The translations under genes were made by a program, and so were the position numbers. 64,000 bases of DNA from Burkholderia sp. FERM BP-3421 (GTDB lineage Bacteria > Pseudomonadota > Gammaproteobacteria > Burkholderiales > Burkholderiaceae): assembly GCF_028657905.1 (NCBI RefSeq), contig NZ_CP117782.1:3472001-3536000 (forward strand). Reading direction: 5' to 3'. Positions 33,470 through 44,056 of the stretch are shown piece by piece. A model generated the notes under the pieces. The model was not told the origin of the DNA. It saw only the letters and a program-made list of their open reading frames with translations, and searched no databases. Position 1 is the stretch's first letter; every line of letters begins with the position of its first letter.

Positions 33470-34552
33470 TCAGTCGGCGTCGCCGAGCGACGCGAGCAGT
33501 TCGGCCTGATGCTCGCTGACGAGCGTCGCGATCAGTTCGTCGAGATCGCCGTCCATGATCGCTTCCAGCTTGTACAGCGTCAGGTTGATCCGGTGGTCGG
33601 TCATCCGCCCCTGCGGGAAGTTGTAGGTGCGGATCCGCTCCGAGCGGTCGCCGGAACCGATCAGGCTCTTGCGCGTGGCGGCTTCCTTGGCGTGCTGCTC
33701 GTGATACTGCTTGTCCTTGATCCGCGCGGCGAGCACCTTGAGCGCGCGGTCCTTGTTCTTGTGCTGCGAGCGGTCGTCCTGGCACTCGACGACGATCCCG
33801 GTCGGCAGGTGGGTGACGCGCACCGCCGAGTCGGTCTTGTTGATGTGCTGGCCGCCCGCGCCGGAGGCGCGGAAGGTGTCGATGCGCAGGTCGGCGGGGT
33901 TGATCTCGATCTCGCCGATCTCGTCGGCCTCGGGCATCACCGCGACCGTGCAGGCGGAGGTGTGGATGCGGCCCTGGGTTTCGGTGGCGGGCACGCGCTG
34001 CACGCGATGGCCGCCCGATTCGAACTTGAGCCGCGAATACGCGCCCTGGCCGGCGATCCGCACGATCACTTCCTTGTAGCCGCCCAGGTCCGATGCGCTC
34101 TCGGACATCATCTCGACCTGCCAGCGCTTCCGTTCCGCGTGGCGCAGGTACATCCGCAGCAGGTCGCCCGCGAACAGCGCCGATTCGTCGCCGCCCGCGC
34201 CCGCGCGAATTTCGACGAAGATGTTGCGCTCGTCATTCGGGTCCTTCGGCAGCAGCATCGTCTGCAGATCGATCTCGAGCTGCGCCATCCGGTCGCGCGA
34301 CGCGCGGATCTCGTCCTCGGCGAAATCGCGCATCGACGCGTCGCCGAGCAACTCCTCCGCGGCCTGTTCGTCGTTGCGCGCGTGCCGCCATTGCGCGTAG
34401 TGTTCGACCACGGGGCCGATCTCCGCATGTTCGCGGGTCAGCTTGCGATATTGGTCGAGATCCGCGGTGACGTTTTCGCGGCTCAGCAGGTCGTTCAGTT
34501 CGGCCAGCCGGCTTGAGAGCTGGTCGAGCTTGCTTTGCATGCTCGTTTTCAT
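33470..34552 (-). CDS. prfA: Peptide chain release factor 1
   Basis: A 360-residue protein. The stop-codon-reading P-A-T tripeptide lies in RVPATETQGRIHTS, and the peptidyl-hydrolysis GGQ is in RASGAGGQHINKTDSAVR. The PAT tripeptide identifies RF1 (UAG/UAA) rather than RF2. It is part of the leftward hemA-prfA-prmC block, the classic order in proteobacteria. Confidence 0.97.
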   Translation of the reverse strand: MKTSMQSKLDQLSSRLAELNDLLSRENVTADLDQYRKLTREHAEIGPVVEHYAQWRHARNDEQAAEELLGDASMRDFAEDEIRASRDRMAQLEIDLQTMLLPKDPNDERNIFVEIRAGAGGDESALFAGDLLRMYLRHAERKRWQVEMMSESASDLGGYKEVIVRIAGQGAYSRLKFESGGHRVQRVPATETQGRIHTSACTVAVMPEADEIGEIEINPADLRIDTFRASGAGGQHINKTDSAVRVTHLPTGIVVECQDDRSQHKNKDRALKVLAARIKDKQYHEQHAKEAATRKSLIGSGDRSERIRTYNFPQGRMTDHRINLTLYKLEAIMDGDLDELIATLVSEHQAELLASLGDAD

Positions 34553-34630
34553 GGTGTGGAGCGGGGCTCCCGGAGCGTGGAATCGGAGGTGGAAACGGCC
34601 GGCCGGACGGCTGGCGGGGCAGGACGGCCG

Positions 34631-35929
34631 CTAATGATCCGAGGAATCGGACGAGCGGGGCCCGTGCTGGTAAAACCCGCGCATCAGCTCGATCAACGAA
34701 TCGCGGTCGGCGCCGTTCGCGCGGTTGAGCGCGGTCGTCGGGCCGTGAATCAGCTTGTTGGTGAGCGCCTGCGACAGCGCGTCGAGCACGGCGGCCGGAT
34801 CGTCGCCGCGCGCGAGCATCTTCTGCGCGCGCTCGACCTCGGCGCGGCGCAGCGTGTCCGCCTGTGCGTGCATGTGGCGGATCACCGGCACGATGCTGCG
34901 CGAATCGAGCCACTGCATGAAGTTCTGCACGCGCGTCTCGATGATGGTCTCGGCCTGCGCGACCGCGGCCTGCCGCGACGCATTGCCCTCGCGGACGATC
35001 GCGCCGAGGTCGTCGACGGTGTACAGGAACACGTCCTTGAGCTTGCCGACTTCGGGCTCGATGTCGCGTGGCACCGCGAGATCGACCATGAAGATCGGCC
35101 GGTGGCGGCGCGCCTTCACCGCGCGCTCGGCGGCGCCGAGGCCGATGATCGGCAGCGTCGACGCCGTGCAGGACACGATGATGTCGAACTCGTGCATCCG
35201 CGTGGTCAGATCGGCGAGCGGCATCGCGCGGCCGCCGAAGCGCTCCGCGAGCTGCGCGCCGCGTTCCGCGGTGCGGTTCGCGACCACCAGCTCGCGCGGA
35301 CCCTGCGCGGCGAAATGGGTCGCGCACAGCTCGATCATCTCGCCCGCGCCGATGAACAGCACGCGCTGATCCGACACTTTTTCGAAGATCCGCTGCGCGA
35401 GGCGAACCGCGGCGGCGGCCATCGACACCGACTGCGCGCCGATTTCGGTGGTGCCACGCACTTCCTTGGCGACCGCGAAGGTGCGCTGGAACAGCTGGTT
35501 CAGGTAGGTGCCGAGCGCGCCGGCCTCGGTCGCGGTGCGGACCGCATCCTTCATCTGGCCGAGGATCTGGGTTTCGCCGAGCACCATCGAGTCGAGGCCG
35601 GAGGCGACGCGGAAGGCGTGACGCACCGCCTCGGATTGCGGCAGCGCGTAGACGTGCGGGGCGAGTTCGGCGGCCGGGATCCGATGGTATTCGGACAGCC
35701 AGCGCACCGCGGCCTCCCGCGCCGCGCGGTCGTCGGTCGCGCAGTAGAGCTCGGTGCGGTTGCAGGTCGACAGGATCGCGGCTTCCGGCGCGTTGGGCGC
35801 GGCCCGGCCGAGGAAGATATTCTTGAACGTCGCCAATGCAGGCTTGAGCTGCTCGAGCGGAAACGCCACGCGTTCGCGCAAGGCGACAGGCGCAGTGTGG
35901 TGATTGATTCCGATCGTGAGGAGCTGCAT
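34631..35929 (-). CDS. hemA: Glutamyl-tRNA reductase
   Basis: A 432-residue enzyme with the N-terminal NHHTAPVALRER motif, the catalytic Cys56 in LSTCNRTELY, a GxGxM-type NADPH site (VLFIGAGEMIEL) and a C-terminal dimerisation helix. It reduces glutamyl-tRNA to glutamate-1-semialdehyde, the first committed step of haem synthesis. It is the first gene of the operon, with a TATAAT box 26 bases before the start codon. Confidence 0.97.
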   Translation of the reverse strand: MQLLTIGINHHTAPVALRERVAFPLEQLKPALATFKNIFLGRAAPNAPEAAILSTCNRTELYCATDDRAAREAAVRWLSEYHRIPAAELAPHVYALPQSEAVRHAFRVASGLDSMVLGETQILGQMKDAVRTATEAGALGTYLNQLFQRTFAVAKEVRGTTEIGAQSVSMAAAAVRLAQRIFEKVSDQRVLFIGAGEMIELCATHFAAQGPRELVVANRTAERGAQLAERFGGRAMPLADLTTRMHEFDIIVSCTASTLPIIGLGAAERAVKARRHRPIFMVDLAVPRDIEPEVGKLKDVFLYTVDDLGAIVREGNASRQAAVAQAETIIETRVQNFMQWLDSRSIVPVIRHMHAQADTLRRAEVERAQKMLARGDDPAAVLDALSQALTNKLIHGPTTALNRANGADRDSLIELMRGFYQHGPRSSDSSDH

Positions 35930-35954
35930 ATCAGAGGCTATCGTTTAGCCTCGC

Positions 35955-35960
35955 ATTATA
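35955..35960 (-). promoter_or_regulatory. TATAAT -10 box of hemA
   Basis: A perfect TATAAT (leftward), in a GGCTATAATG context, lies 26 bases before the hemA start codon. Transcription would start near 35948, giving a leader of about 18 bases. No good -35 is seen at the expected distance. Confidence 0.55.
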
Positions 35961-36003
35961 GCCTTTCGACGCGATTCGCATCGAGACCGCGACAGTTTGG
36001 CTT

Positions 36004-36711
36004 TCAGGGTTTGGGGGGCGGATCAAGCGGAATGGTGTCGAGCTGGTAGCCATAGCCGTAGAGCGGGGTGAGCCGGTAGCCGCGTTCCGGGTGCAGGCGC
36101 AGCTTGTTGCGCAGCCGGGAGGCGTGGGTGTCCAGCGTGCGGGAGTTCATGCCGCGGCGTTTCTCCCAGACCGACTCCATGATGTGTACGCGCGACACCG
36201 GCCGCGACGTGTTCGCGAACAGCAGCAGCGCGAAGCGGAATTCCTTCGGGGTCAGCGGCACGGCTTCGGAGCCGAAGCGCACGATGCTGTAGGCCGAGTC
36301 GAACGAGTACTCGCCGAAGGTGTCGCGGGTGCGGTTCGGCGGGCGCTGCACGCCGGCGCGGCGCATGAGCGCGTTGACGCGGGCGAGCAGCTCGGGGCCG
36401 CGCAGGGGCTTCTGGATGCAGTCGTCCGCGCCGGCCTGCAGGCAGGTGACGATCTCGCTCTCGCGCGGCGCTGTCATCGCGACCATCACCGGCACGCCGG
36501 GCAGCAGCGCCCGTGCGAGCGGGACCACCTCCTCGGCGGGCTGGTCGCCGGCCCAGCTCGCGGCGATGATGAGATCGCAGGTTTCGCGTTCGAGCCAATC
36601 GAGAAAGCGCGCGCTGGTGGGGAACGTGTGGCACAAATGGCCCCCGGCGAACAGCAGCCGGTTTACGAATTCCGCATGGCGCACATCGGGATCTATCAGG
36701 GCTATTCGCAT
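36004..36711 (-). CDS. OmpR-type response regulator with a degenerate receiver
   Basis: A 235-residue protein with a receiver domain (1-118) and an OmpR winged-helix domain (about 130-230: LTPKEFRFALLLFANTSRPVSRVHIMESVW and TLDTHASRLRNKL). The receiver keeps acidic residues in LIDPD (D7, D9) and the KP lysine (DDCIQKPL). The phospho-acceptor position after the third beta-strand (CDLIIAASWAGD) is Ala51 instead of Asp, so classical phosphorylation is unlikely. No sensor kinase is adjacent. It is upstream of hemA on the same strand, 74 bases away, but hemA has its own promoter. Confidence 0.85.
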   Translation of the reverse strand: MRIALIDPDVRHAEFVNRLLFAGGHLCHTFPTSARFLDWLERETCDLIIAASWAGDQPAEEVVPLARALLPGVPVMVAMTAPRESEIVTCLQAGADDCIQKPLRGPELLARVNALMRRAGVQRPPNRTRDTFGEYSFDSAYSIVRFGSEAVPLTPKEFRFALLLFANTSRPVSRVHIMESVWEKRRGMNSRTLDTHASRLRNKLRLHPERGYRLTPLYGYGYQLDTIPLDPPPKP

Positions 36712-36890
36712 GGGCGTGGTGTCAGCAGGGTAATACCAGGGTGCCCTTGCCTTACGTCATGCCGGACCCTAAACTCAACCGCTGCGCGGCGAGCCTGCTG
36801 ATTTTTGAATAAGAAAGGCCGATGCTAGCTGCGTGAGTCGTTCGCGCCTATGGGACTAATCTGAAAATAGAAGCGAAAAGAGGGCGCTGA

Positions 36891-37145
36891 ATGAACTGGC
36901 TTGGAATCGTTGTCCTGGGGATTGCCGTGGGTCTGCTGGGCGGATGGCTGCATCCGTCGCGCCGGGCCCGTCGCGCGCCGCTGTGGCGCGCCGCCGCGGT
37001 CGGCGTACTGGCCGCCGCCGCGGCCAAGATGGCCGGCAATGTCTCGGGATTCTTTTACGACGGGGAGACGCTCGAATGGCCGGTGTGCGCCGGCGTCGCG
37101 TTGCTTGCCGTTGCCGTGACGGCGGGGTTGTCGGCCCGTCGCTGA
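36891..37145 (+). CDS. Small membrane protein, transglycosylase-associated-like
   Basis: An 84-residue protein with three predicted membrane helices (about residues 3-19, 33-49 and 63-80) and a basic first loop (HPSRRARRAP). The layout is reminiscent of GlsB/YeaQ/YmgE proteins, but the Gly signature is only partly present. It is 20 bases before the aminopeptidase P gene and divergent from the response-regulator gene. Function unknown. Confidence 0.6.
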   Translation: MNWLGIVVLGIAVGLLGGWLHPSRRARRAPLWRAAAVGVLAAAAAKMAGNVSGFFYDGETLEWPVCAGVALLAVAVTAGLSARR

Positions 37146-37165
37146 ATGCTCTCAGGTGAACAATC

Positions 37166-38980
37166 ATGAATGCCCGACTCCCCGAAACCTCGTCCGTGCC
37201 CGCGCGCCTCGCCTTGCTGCGCGGCGCGATGGCGCGCGAGGATCTGGCCGCCTATCTGGTGCCGTCCGCCGATCCCCATCTGTCCGAATACCTGCCCGAG
37301 CGCTGGCAGGCGCGGCGCTGGCTGTCGGGTTTCACCGGCTCCGTCGGCACGCTGGTCGTGACCGCCGACTTCGCAGGTTTGTGGGTTGACAGCCGCTATT
37401 GGGTGCAGGCCGAGGCCGAGCTGGCCGGCACCGGCATCCAGCTGATGAAGATGATGGCGGGCCAGCAGAGCCAGCCCCATGTCGAATGGCTCGCGCAGCA
37501 CGTGAGCGCCGGCGCGACGGTCGGCGTCGACGGCGCGGTGCTCGGCGTGGCGGCCGCGCGCGCGTTGAAGGGCGCGCTGACCGCGCGCGGCATCGTGCTG
37601 CGCACCGATCTCGACCTGCTCGACACGATCTGGCCGCAGCGTCCGGCGCTGCCGGTCGACGCGGTGTTCGAGCATGTCGCGCCGCAGGCCGACACGACCC
37701 GCGCGGGCAAGCTCGCGCAGGTGCGCCGCGCGATGCAGGAGCAGGGCGCGCAGTGGCATTTCGTGTCGACGCTCGACGATCTCGCGTGGCTCTTCAACCT
37801 GCGCGGCGCCGACGTCAACTACAACCCGGTGTTCGTCGCGCATGCGCTGATCGGCCTCGAGCGCGCGACGCTGTTCGTCGCCGACGGCAAGGTGCCGGCC
37901 GCGCTGGCGGCATCGCTCGCGCAGGACGGCGTCGCGGTGCGGCCGTATGCGGCGGCGGGCGCGGCGCTCGCCGCGCTGCCGACGGGCGGCGCGCTCCTGA
38001 TCGATCCGCGTCGCGTGACCTTCGGTTCGCTGCAGGCGGTGCCGGAATCGGTGCGGGTGGTCGAGGCGGTGAATCCGTCGACCTTCGCGAAATCGCGCAA
38101 GACGCCGGCCGAGATCGGGCATGTGCGCGCGACGATGGAGCAGGACGGCGCGGCGCTCGCGGAATTCTTCGCCTGGTTCGAGCAGGCGGTGAACCGCGAG
38201 GCGATCACCGAGGTGACGATCGACGAGAAGCTGACCGCGGCGCGCGCGCGGCGGCCCGGCTATGTGTCGCTGAGCTTCGCGACGATCGCGGGCTTCAACG
38301 CGAACGGCGCGATGCCGCACTATCACGCGACCCCCGCCGCGCACGCGGCGATCGCGGGTGACGGCCTGCTGCTGATCGATTCGGGCGGCCAGTACCTGAG
38401 CGGCACGACCGACATCACGCGGGTCGTGCCGGTCGGCACGGTCACCGATGCGCACCGCCGCGATTTCACGATCGTGCTGAAGGCGATGATGGCGCTGTCG
38501 CGCGCGCGCTTCCCGCGCGGCATCCGGTCGCCGATGCTCGATGCGATCGCGCGCGCGCCGATGTGGGCGGCGGGCCTCGACTACGGCCACGGCACCGGTC
38601 ACGGCGTCGGCTATTTCCTGAACGTGCACGAAGGGCCGCAGGTGATTTCCCACTACGCGGCGGCCGAGCCTTACACGGCGATGGAGGAAGGCATGATCAC
38701 GTCGGTCGAGCCGGGCGTGTACCGGCCGGGCAAGTGGGGCGTGCGGATCGAGAACCTCGTCGTGAACCGCCCGGCCGAGCGGACCGAATTCGGCGACTTC
38801 CTCGAATTCGAGACGCTGACGCTGTGCCCGATCGACACGCGCTGCGTGCTGCCCGCGCTGCTGCACGACGACGAGCGCGCCTGGCTCAACGCGTATCACG
38901 CGACGGTGCGCGAGCGGGTCGGCCGTCATCTGTCGGGCGACGCGAAGGCATGGCTCGACGCGCGCACCCGGCCGATCTGA
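37166..38980 (+). CDS. Xaa-Pro aminopeptidase, long M24B form
   Basis: A 604-residue enzyme with two creatinase-like N-terminal domains (1-310) and a C-terminal pita-bread domain. The dinuclear metal ligands are visible: Asp in LLIDSGGQY, Asp in GTTDITR, His in YGHGTGHGVGYF, Glu in ITSVEPGVY and Glu in RIENLVV. It removes N-terminal residues preceding proline. The length matches the three-domain aminopeptidase P1 type rather than the short PepP. An isochorismatase and a HAD gene follow on the same strand. Confidence 0.92.
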   Translation: MNARLPETSSVPARLALLRGAMAREDLAAYLVPSADPHLSEYLPERWQARRWLSGFTGSVGTLVVTADFAGLWVDSRYWVQAEAELAGTGIQLMKMMAGQQSQPHVEWLAQHVSAGATVGVDGAVLGVAAARALKGALTARGIVLRTDLDLLDTIWPQRPALPVDAVFEHVAPQADTTRAGKLAQVRRAMQEQGAQWHFVSTLDDLAWLFNLRGADVNYNPVFVAHALIGLERATLFVADGKVPAALAASLAQDGVAVRPYAAAGAALAALPTGGALLIDPRRVTFGSLQAVPESVRVVEAVNPSTFAKSRKTPAEIGHVRATMEQDGAALAEFFAWFEQAVNREAITEVTIDEKLTAARARRPGYVSLSFATIAGFNANGAMPHYHATPAAHAAIAGDGLLLIDSGGQYLSGTTDITRVVPVGTVTDAHRRDFTIVLKAMMALSRARFPRGIRSPMLDAIARAPMWAAGLDYGHGTGHGVGYFLNVHEGPQVISHYAAAEPYTAMEEGMITSVEPGVYRPGKWGVRIENLVVNRPAERTEFGDFLEFETLTLCPIDTRCVLPALLHDDERAWLNAYHATVRERVGRHLSGDAKAWLDARTRPI

Positions 38981-39015
38981 GGCGACGCGCGACAATTCAT
39001 CTTGCGGGGACGAAC

Positions 39016-39570
39016 ATGAGCAACAAGAATGCGGTGATCGTGATCGACATGCAGCGCGGGCTGCTGCAGGGCGCCAACCCTGCGCACCGGGTGGATGAGG
39101 TGGTGGCGGGGATCAACCGCCTGACGGCGGCCGCGCGCGCGGCCGGCGCGCCGGTGTGCTTCGTGCAGCACGACGGCGACGCGGACGACGACATCGTGCC
39201 CGGCACGCCGGGCTGGGAGCTGCATGCGGGGCTCGAGCGCCGGGACGACGACTGGTCGGTGCGCAAGACCGTCGGCGACGCGTTCCACGACACGCCGCTC
39301 GCCGCCGAACTGGACCGGCACGGCGTCGACGGCCTGGTGCTGTGCGGCTACGCGACCGAGTTCTGCGTCGACTCGACCGCGCGCCGCGCGGCGCTGCTCG
39401 GCTACCGCACGACCGTCGTTGCGGACCTGCACACGACCAACGACCGGCCGGTGCTGAATGCGGCGCAGGTGGTCGCGCATCACAATTTCACCTGGAAGAA
39501 CAGCATGCTGTCGGGCAATCCGGTCACGCCGCGTCCGCTCGCCGACGTGCTCGCCACGGAGTTCGCATGA
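39016..39570 (+). CDS. Isochorismatase-like cysteine hydrolase
   Basis: A 184-residue hydrolase. The triad can be seen: Asp in VIVIDMQRGLL, Lys in VRKTVGDAF, and the nucleophilic Cys in ATEFCVDSTARRAALLGY. Related enzymes are nicotinamidases, ureidoacrylate hydrolases and N-carbamoylsarcosine amidase; the substrate is not evident. ATG 39016 lies 35 bases after the aminopeptidase stop, and its own stop overlaps the start of the HAD gene as ATGA, so these are an operon. Confidence 0.88.
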   Translation: MSNKNAVIVIDMQRGLLQGANPAHRVDEVVAGINRLTAAARAAGAPVCFVQHDGDADDDIVPGTPGWELHAGLERRDDDWSVRKTVGDAFHDTPLAAELDRHGVDGLVLCGYATEFCVDSTARRAALLGYRTTVVADLHTTNDRPVLNAAQVVAHHNFTWKNSMLSGNPVTPRPLADVLATEFA

Positions 39571-40190
39571 GCATCAAGGCAGTCGTGTTCGATTTCGGCG
39601 GGGTGCTGATCGACTGGAGCCCCGAGTACCTGTACAAGCAGCTGATTCCCGACGACGCCGAGCGCGGCTGGTTTCTCGCCAACGTGTGCGCGATGGACTG
39701 GGTGGTCCGCCAGGACGGCGGGCAAAGCATCGCGGAAGGCACGGCCGAACTGGTCGCGAAACACCCCGAGCACGAGGCGCTGATCCGCGCGTTCTATGCC
39801 CGCTGGCACGAGATGATCGGCGGCGTGCTGACGGCGGGGGAGGCGCTCGTCGACCGGCTCGACGCGGGCGGGATGCCGCTGTTCGGGCTCACCAACTGGT
39901 CGGCCGAGACTTTCCCGTACGCGTGGGAGCATTTCCCGGTGCTGCGCCGCTTCAAGGACATCGTGGTGTCGGGGCGCGTGAAACTCGTGAAGCCGGATCC
40001 GGCGATCTACCGCGAGATGCACGCGCGCATCGAGGCGCACCTGCCGGGCATCGCGTCGCACGAGCTGGTGTTCATCGACGACAACCCGCACAACGCGGCA
40101 GCCGCCACCGCGCTGGGCTGGCACGGTATCCACCATACCGATGCGGCCGTGACGGCGGCGCGCCTGCGCGAGTTGGGCGCGCTCGCCTGA
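39567..40190 (+). CDS. HAD-superfamily phosphatase
   Basis: A 207-residue hydrolase with the HAD motifs: nucleophile Asp in VVFDFGGVLIDW (motif I), FGLTNWSAE (motif II), Lys in KLVKPDPAIY (motif III) and FIDDNPHNAAAATALGW (motif IV). The DFGGVL form resembles YihX-type sugar-phosphate phosphatases. ATG overlaps the preceding stop (ATGA). A perfect terminator follows. Confidence 0.9.
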   Translation: MSIKAVVFDFGGVLIDWSPEYLYKQLIPDDAERGWFLANVCAMDWVVRQDGGQSIAEGTAELVAKHPEHEALIRAFYARWHEMIGGVLTAGEALVDRLDAGGMPLFGLTNWSAETFPYAWEHFPVLRRFKDIVVSGRVKLVKPDPAIYREMHARIEAHLPGIASHELVFIDDNPHNAAAATALGWHGIHHTDAAVTAARLRELGALA

Positions 40191-40224
40191 ATGAAGCCGG
40201 TGCGGCGGCGTGTGTGCCGCCGGG

Positions 40225-40260
40225 CATGAAAAAAGCGACCCGAGGGTCGCTTTTTTCATG
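40225..40260. terminator. Bidirectional rho-independent terminator (HAD gene / ettA)
   Basis: CATGAAAAAAGCGACCC (40225-40241), loop GA, and GGGTCGCTTTTTTCATG (40244-40260) are a perfect 17-bp inverted repeat with A and T runs, between two convergent genes. Confidence 0.93.
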
Positions 40261-40309
40261 ATGTCGCCACGCGCCACGCCGGCCGGACCGGCGGCGGCGC
40301 GCGCCGCGT

Positions 40310-41977
<1,668 letters not shown>

Positions 41978-42320
41978 GTGCGTGTGAAACTCAAAAGTTG
42001 CGATCGCCGCGCAGCAGGATCGCGGCGCAGCGTCGGGTGATTCGGTTCGGAGAGCGCCGCAGGTCGTGCGGCGGGATCGCCGCCTGGTCGGCGGCGCGAG
42101 CGGCTATTGTACTTCGGCGCAGGCCGCCGCTGGGGTGCGGGGGGCGGGCGTCGCGGCGGCGTGTCGCGCGGGATGGGACGCGATCCGTGCGCGGTCGGGC
42201 GTCCGGTGCGCGAGCGGCGCGTCGATCCGGCCGCCGCTTGCGCGCGTGAGGGAGGGTTCCAAGCCGCGACCGGTTCCCGTGCCCGTCGGCGGGCGCTCCG
42301 CCGGGGCGCCGCGAGCCGGT
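41978..42320. other. Intergenic stretch upstream of ettA
   Basis: Very GC-rich with only overlapping open frames that lack ribosome binding sites or recognisable domains. It should contain the leftward ettA promoter and the terminator of the DUF3761 gene, but I can point to neither. Confidence 0.4.
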
Positions 42321-42632
42321 CTAGAGCCAAGCGGCGACGCCGCCGTGCCCCGAACAGGTGCCGCGCCGATGGCGGCTGAAGCTATAGGTGCCGTCACGGC
42401 AGCGCGCGCTCGCGCCCTCGGGAACGCGGCCCGATTTCGAATGGGCCGGGGCGTGCACGGTTTCGCCGTCGCTGTTCCGGTAGGTGTCGTGGCGGTCGAG
42501 GTCGGCTTCGTTGTCGTAGCCGGACGGGGCGCGGTACGCGAAGGCGGGGTGAGGCGCGAGGGTGGCGCACGCGATGAGCAGCGTGGCCGCGAGCCGCGCG
42601 ATGCGGGTCGCGCGCGAAGCGGATACGGGCAT
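42321..42632 (-). CDS. Secreted DUF3761-like small protein
   Basis: A 103-residue protein with a signal peptide (cleavage after APHPAFA, about residue 32). The mature part has the DUF3761 pattern: YRNSDGETVHAPAHS, then CRDGTYSFSRHRRGTCSGHGGVAAWL at the C-terminus with two cysteines. Function unknown; periplasmic or extracellular. Start ATG 42632 is preceded by a GAGAGAG purine tract. Confidence 0.75.
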   Translation of the reverse strand: MPVSASRATRIARLAATLLIACATLAPHPAFAYRAPSGYDNEADLDRHDTYRNSDGETVHAPAHSKSGRVPEGASARCRDGTYSFSRHRRGTCSGHGGVAAWL

Positions 42633-42952
42633 GGTCTCTCTCGGTTCTTGGTATGTCTTGGTATAGGCGGGCGCGACGGCGGCGCGCCCGGTCCGCATGG
42701 TAGCCGATACGGCGCGACATGCGGGCTTGGAAGGCGCCCGGATTTGACGCAGGTCTGACTGGCTCGGATGACGCGTTGGTGGCAGCATGCCCGCAGCGGG
42801 GGATGGCCGGGCGCGAGATCTGGGTGGGCCGCCTTTTCCGGGTTCGCCGGGCGACGCTCCGGCGTGCGCGGTGTGTACAACGCGGGCCGGTTCGCGCAGG
42901 GTCGCGGACCATGATGGGCGAGGGCGCGATGCGCCCGGCCGGGGAGATCGGG

Positions 42953-43299
42953 ATGACTTTCGACGAAGTGCGACGGATTGCGCTCGGCTGGCCGGGCGTC
43001 GAGGATGGCACGTCATACGGTACGCCCGCGCTCAAGGTGAAGGGCAAGCTGCTCGCGCGGCTGAAGGAGGACGGCGACAGCCTCGTGGTCAAGGGCGTCG
43101 GCCCCGACGAGCGTGCGTGGCTGATGGAGACCGAGCCGGACGTTTACTACATCACCGACCATTCCGCGGCTGGCCGATCGTCCTCGTGCGCCTGTCGAGG
43201 AGCGACCCGGAGACGGTGGCCGCGCTGTTATTGCGCGAATGGAAGGCAATCGCGCCGAAGCGGCTGCTGGCCGCTTATGACGAGACCGCTCGACGTTGA
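42953..43299 (+). pseudogene. MmcQ/YjbR-family gene with a one-base frameshift
   Basis: Reading from ATG 42953 gives an MmcQ/YjbR N-terminus (MTFDEVRRIALGWPGVED...YGTPALKVKGKLLARL...MEPDVYYITDH-type motif). The frame then breaks after CAT at 43160-43162. In the +1-shifted frame the family's C-terminus follows (FRGWPIVLVRLSRSDPETV...LLREWKAIAPKR) to the stop at 43297-43299. Restoring one T at about 43163 would give a 115-residue protein, the normal family length. The fold binds DNA-like double wing surfaces; function is poorly known. It is either a true pseudogene or a sequencing error. Confidence 0.75.
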
Positions 43300-43321
43300 A
43301 CGGCCGCGCGCCGATTGCGGG

Positions 43322-43715
43322 GCGTGCGGTAGGACTGCACGGCGGCGTTTGCGAGGCTATCGCTGAACGTCGTTGTCCGGCGGGCCGTGGGGCCGATGAA
43401 TCTAGGCGCGATGTTTGCGCTGTGTGCGGTGGAGTGGCCTTGCGGCGTTCGCGAGGATGCCGTTGAACGTCGCTGCCCGACGAGCCGTGGGGCCGATGAA
43501 TCTAGGCTCGATGTTTGCGCCTGTGCGGCGGAGTGGCCTTGCGGCGTTTGCGAGGATGCCGTTGAACGTCGCTGCCGGGCGCGCCTCGAAGCCGATGAAC
43601 GCAGGCGCGATGTTTGCGTTGCGCGCGAAGGAACGGCGTTGCCGTGTTCGCGAGGTACTGCTGAACACTGCTGTCCGGTGCGCCTCGCGGCCCGCCGAAC
43701 CCGGGCGCGGCGCGG
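43322..43715. repeat. Degenerate ~100-bp tandem repeat, four units
   Basis: The phrase GGCGTTTGCGAGG (with small changes) recurs at 43344, 43444 and 43543, and in diverged form ending at 43655, giving a spacing of 99-100 bases. Between the copies, GCCGATGAATCTAGG and GCGATGTTTGCG recur in register. The second and third units are nearly identical; the first and fourth are diverged. Both strands stay open through the array, giving repeated peptides, but no start signal supports a gene. It sits just after the frameshifted MmcQ gene. Confidence 0.8.
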
Positions 43716-44056
43716 CCGCGCGACTGTTCTGGTCGCCCCACGGCGAGCTGCGATTGCCGGCGCGTCGCAAAGTGGTTCTATCGAGCGGCATCAATTGGCT
43801 CTTAGTGGCCGAACCATTGCTGCTTACACTGCATCGGTTTCGCCACGCGCAGGCAATCATCGGACGGATACGGGCGACCTGCGCCGCCGATTCGGACAGG
43901 CGCTGCGATCGCGCATCGACGCGCGATCGCGCGCTCGTCCGTCGCGCATTGGACGGCATTCCCGATCGATACACACAGCCCGCGACCCCGCGACAAGAAC
44001 CGGGGCGCGGACGCATTCCAGCAGCAGGCTCTCGCAGCCGTCGTTTTGGAGGGGAC
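43716..44056. other. Intergenic region upstream of the amino-acid permease
   Basis: No gene is supported. It holds an inverted repeat GCGATCGCGC (43905-43914), 6 bases, GCGCGATCGC (43921-43930), and the GGAGGGG ribosome binding site of the permease at 44048-44054. Confidence 0.45.

Noticed and set aside
43415..44056. N-terminal extension of the amino-acid permease through the 100-bp repeat
   Set aside because: The real start at 44057 has a strong GGAGGGG site and the conserved AAT-family N-terminus; the extension is only repeat sequence.
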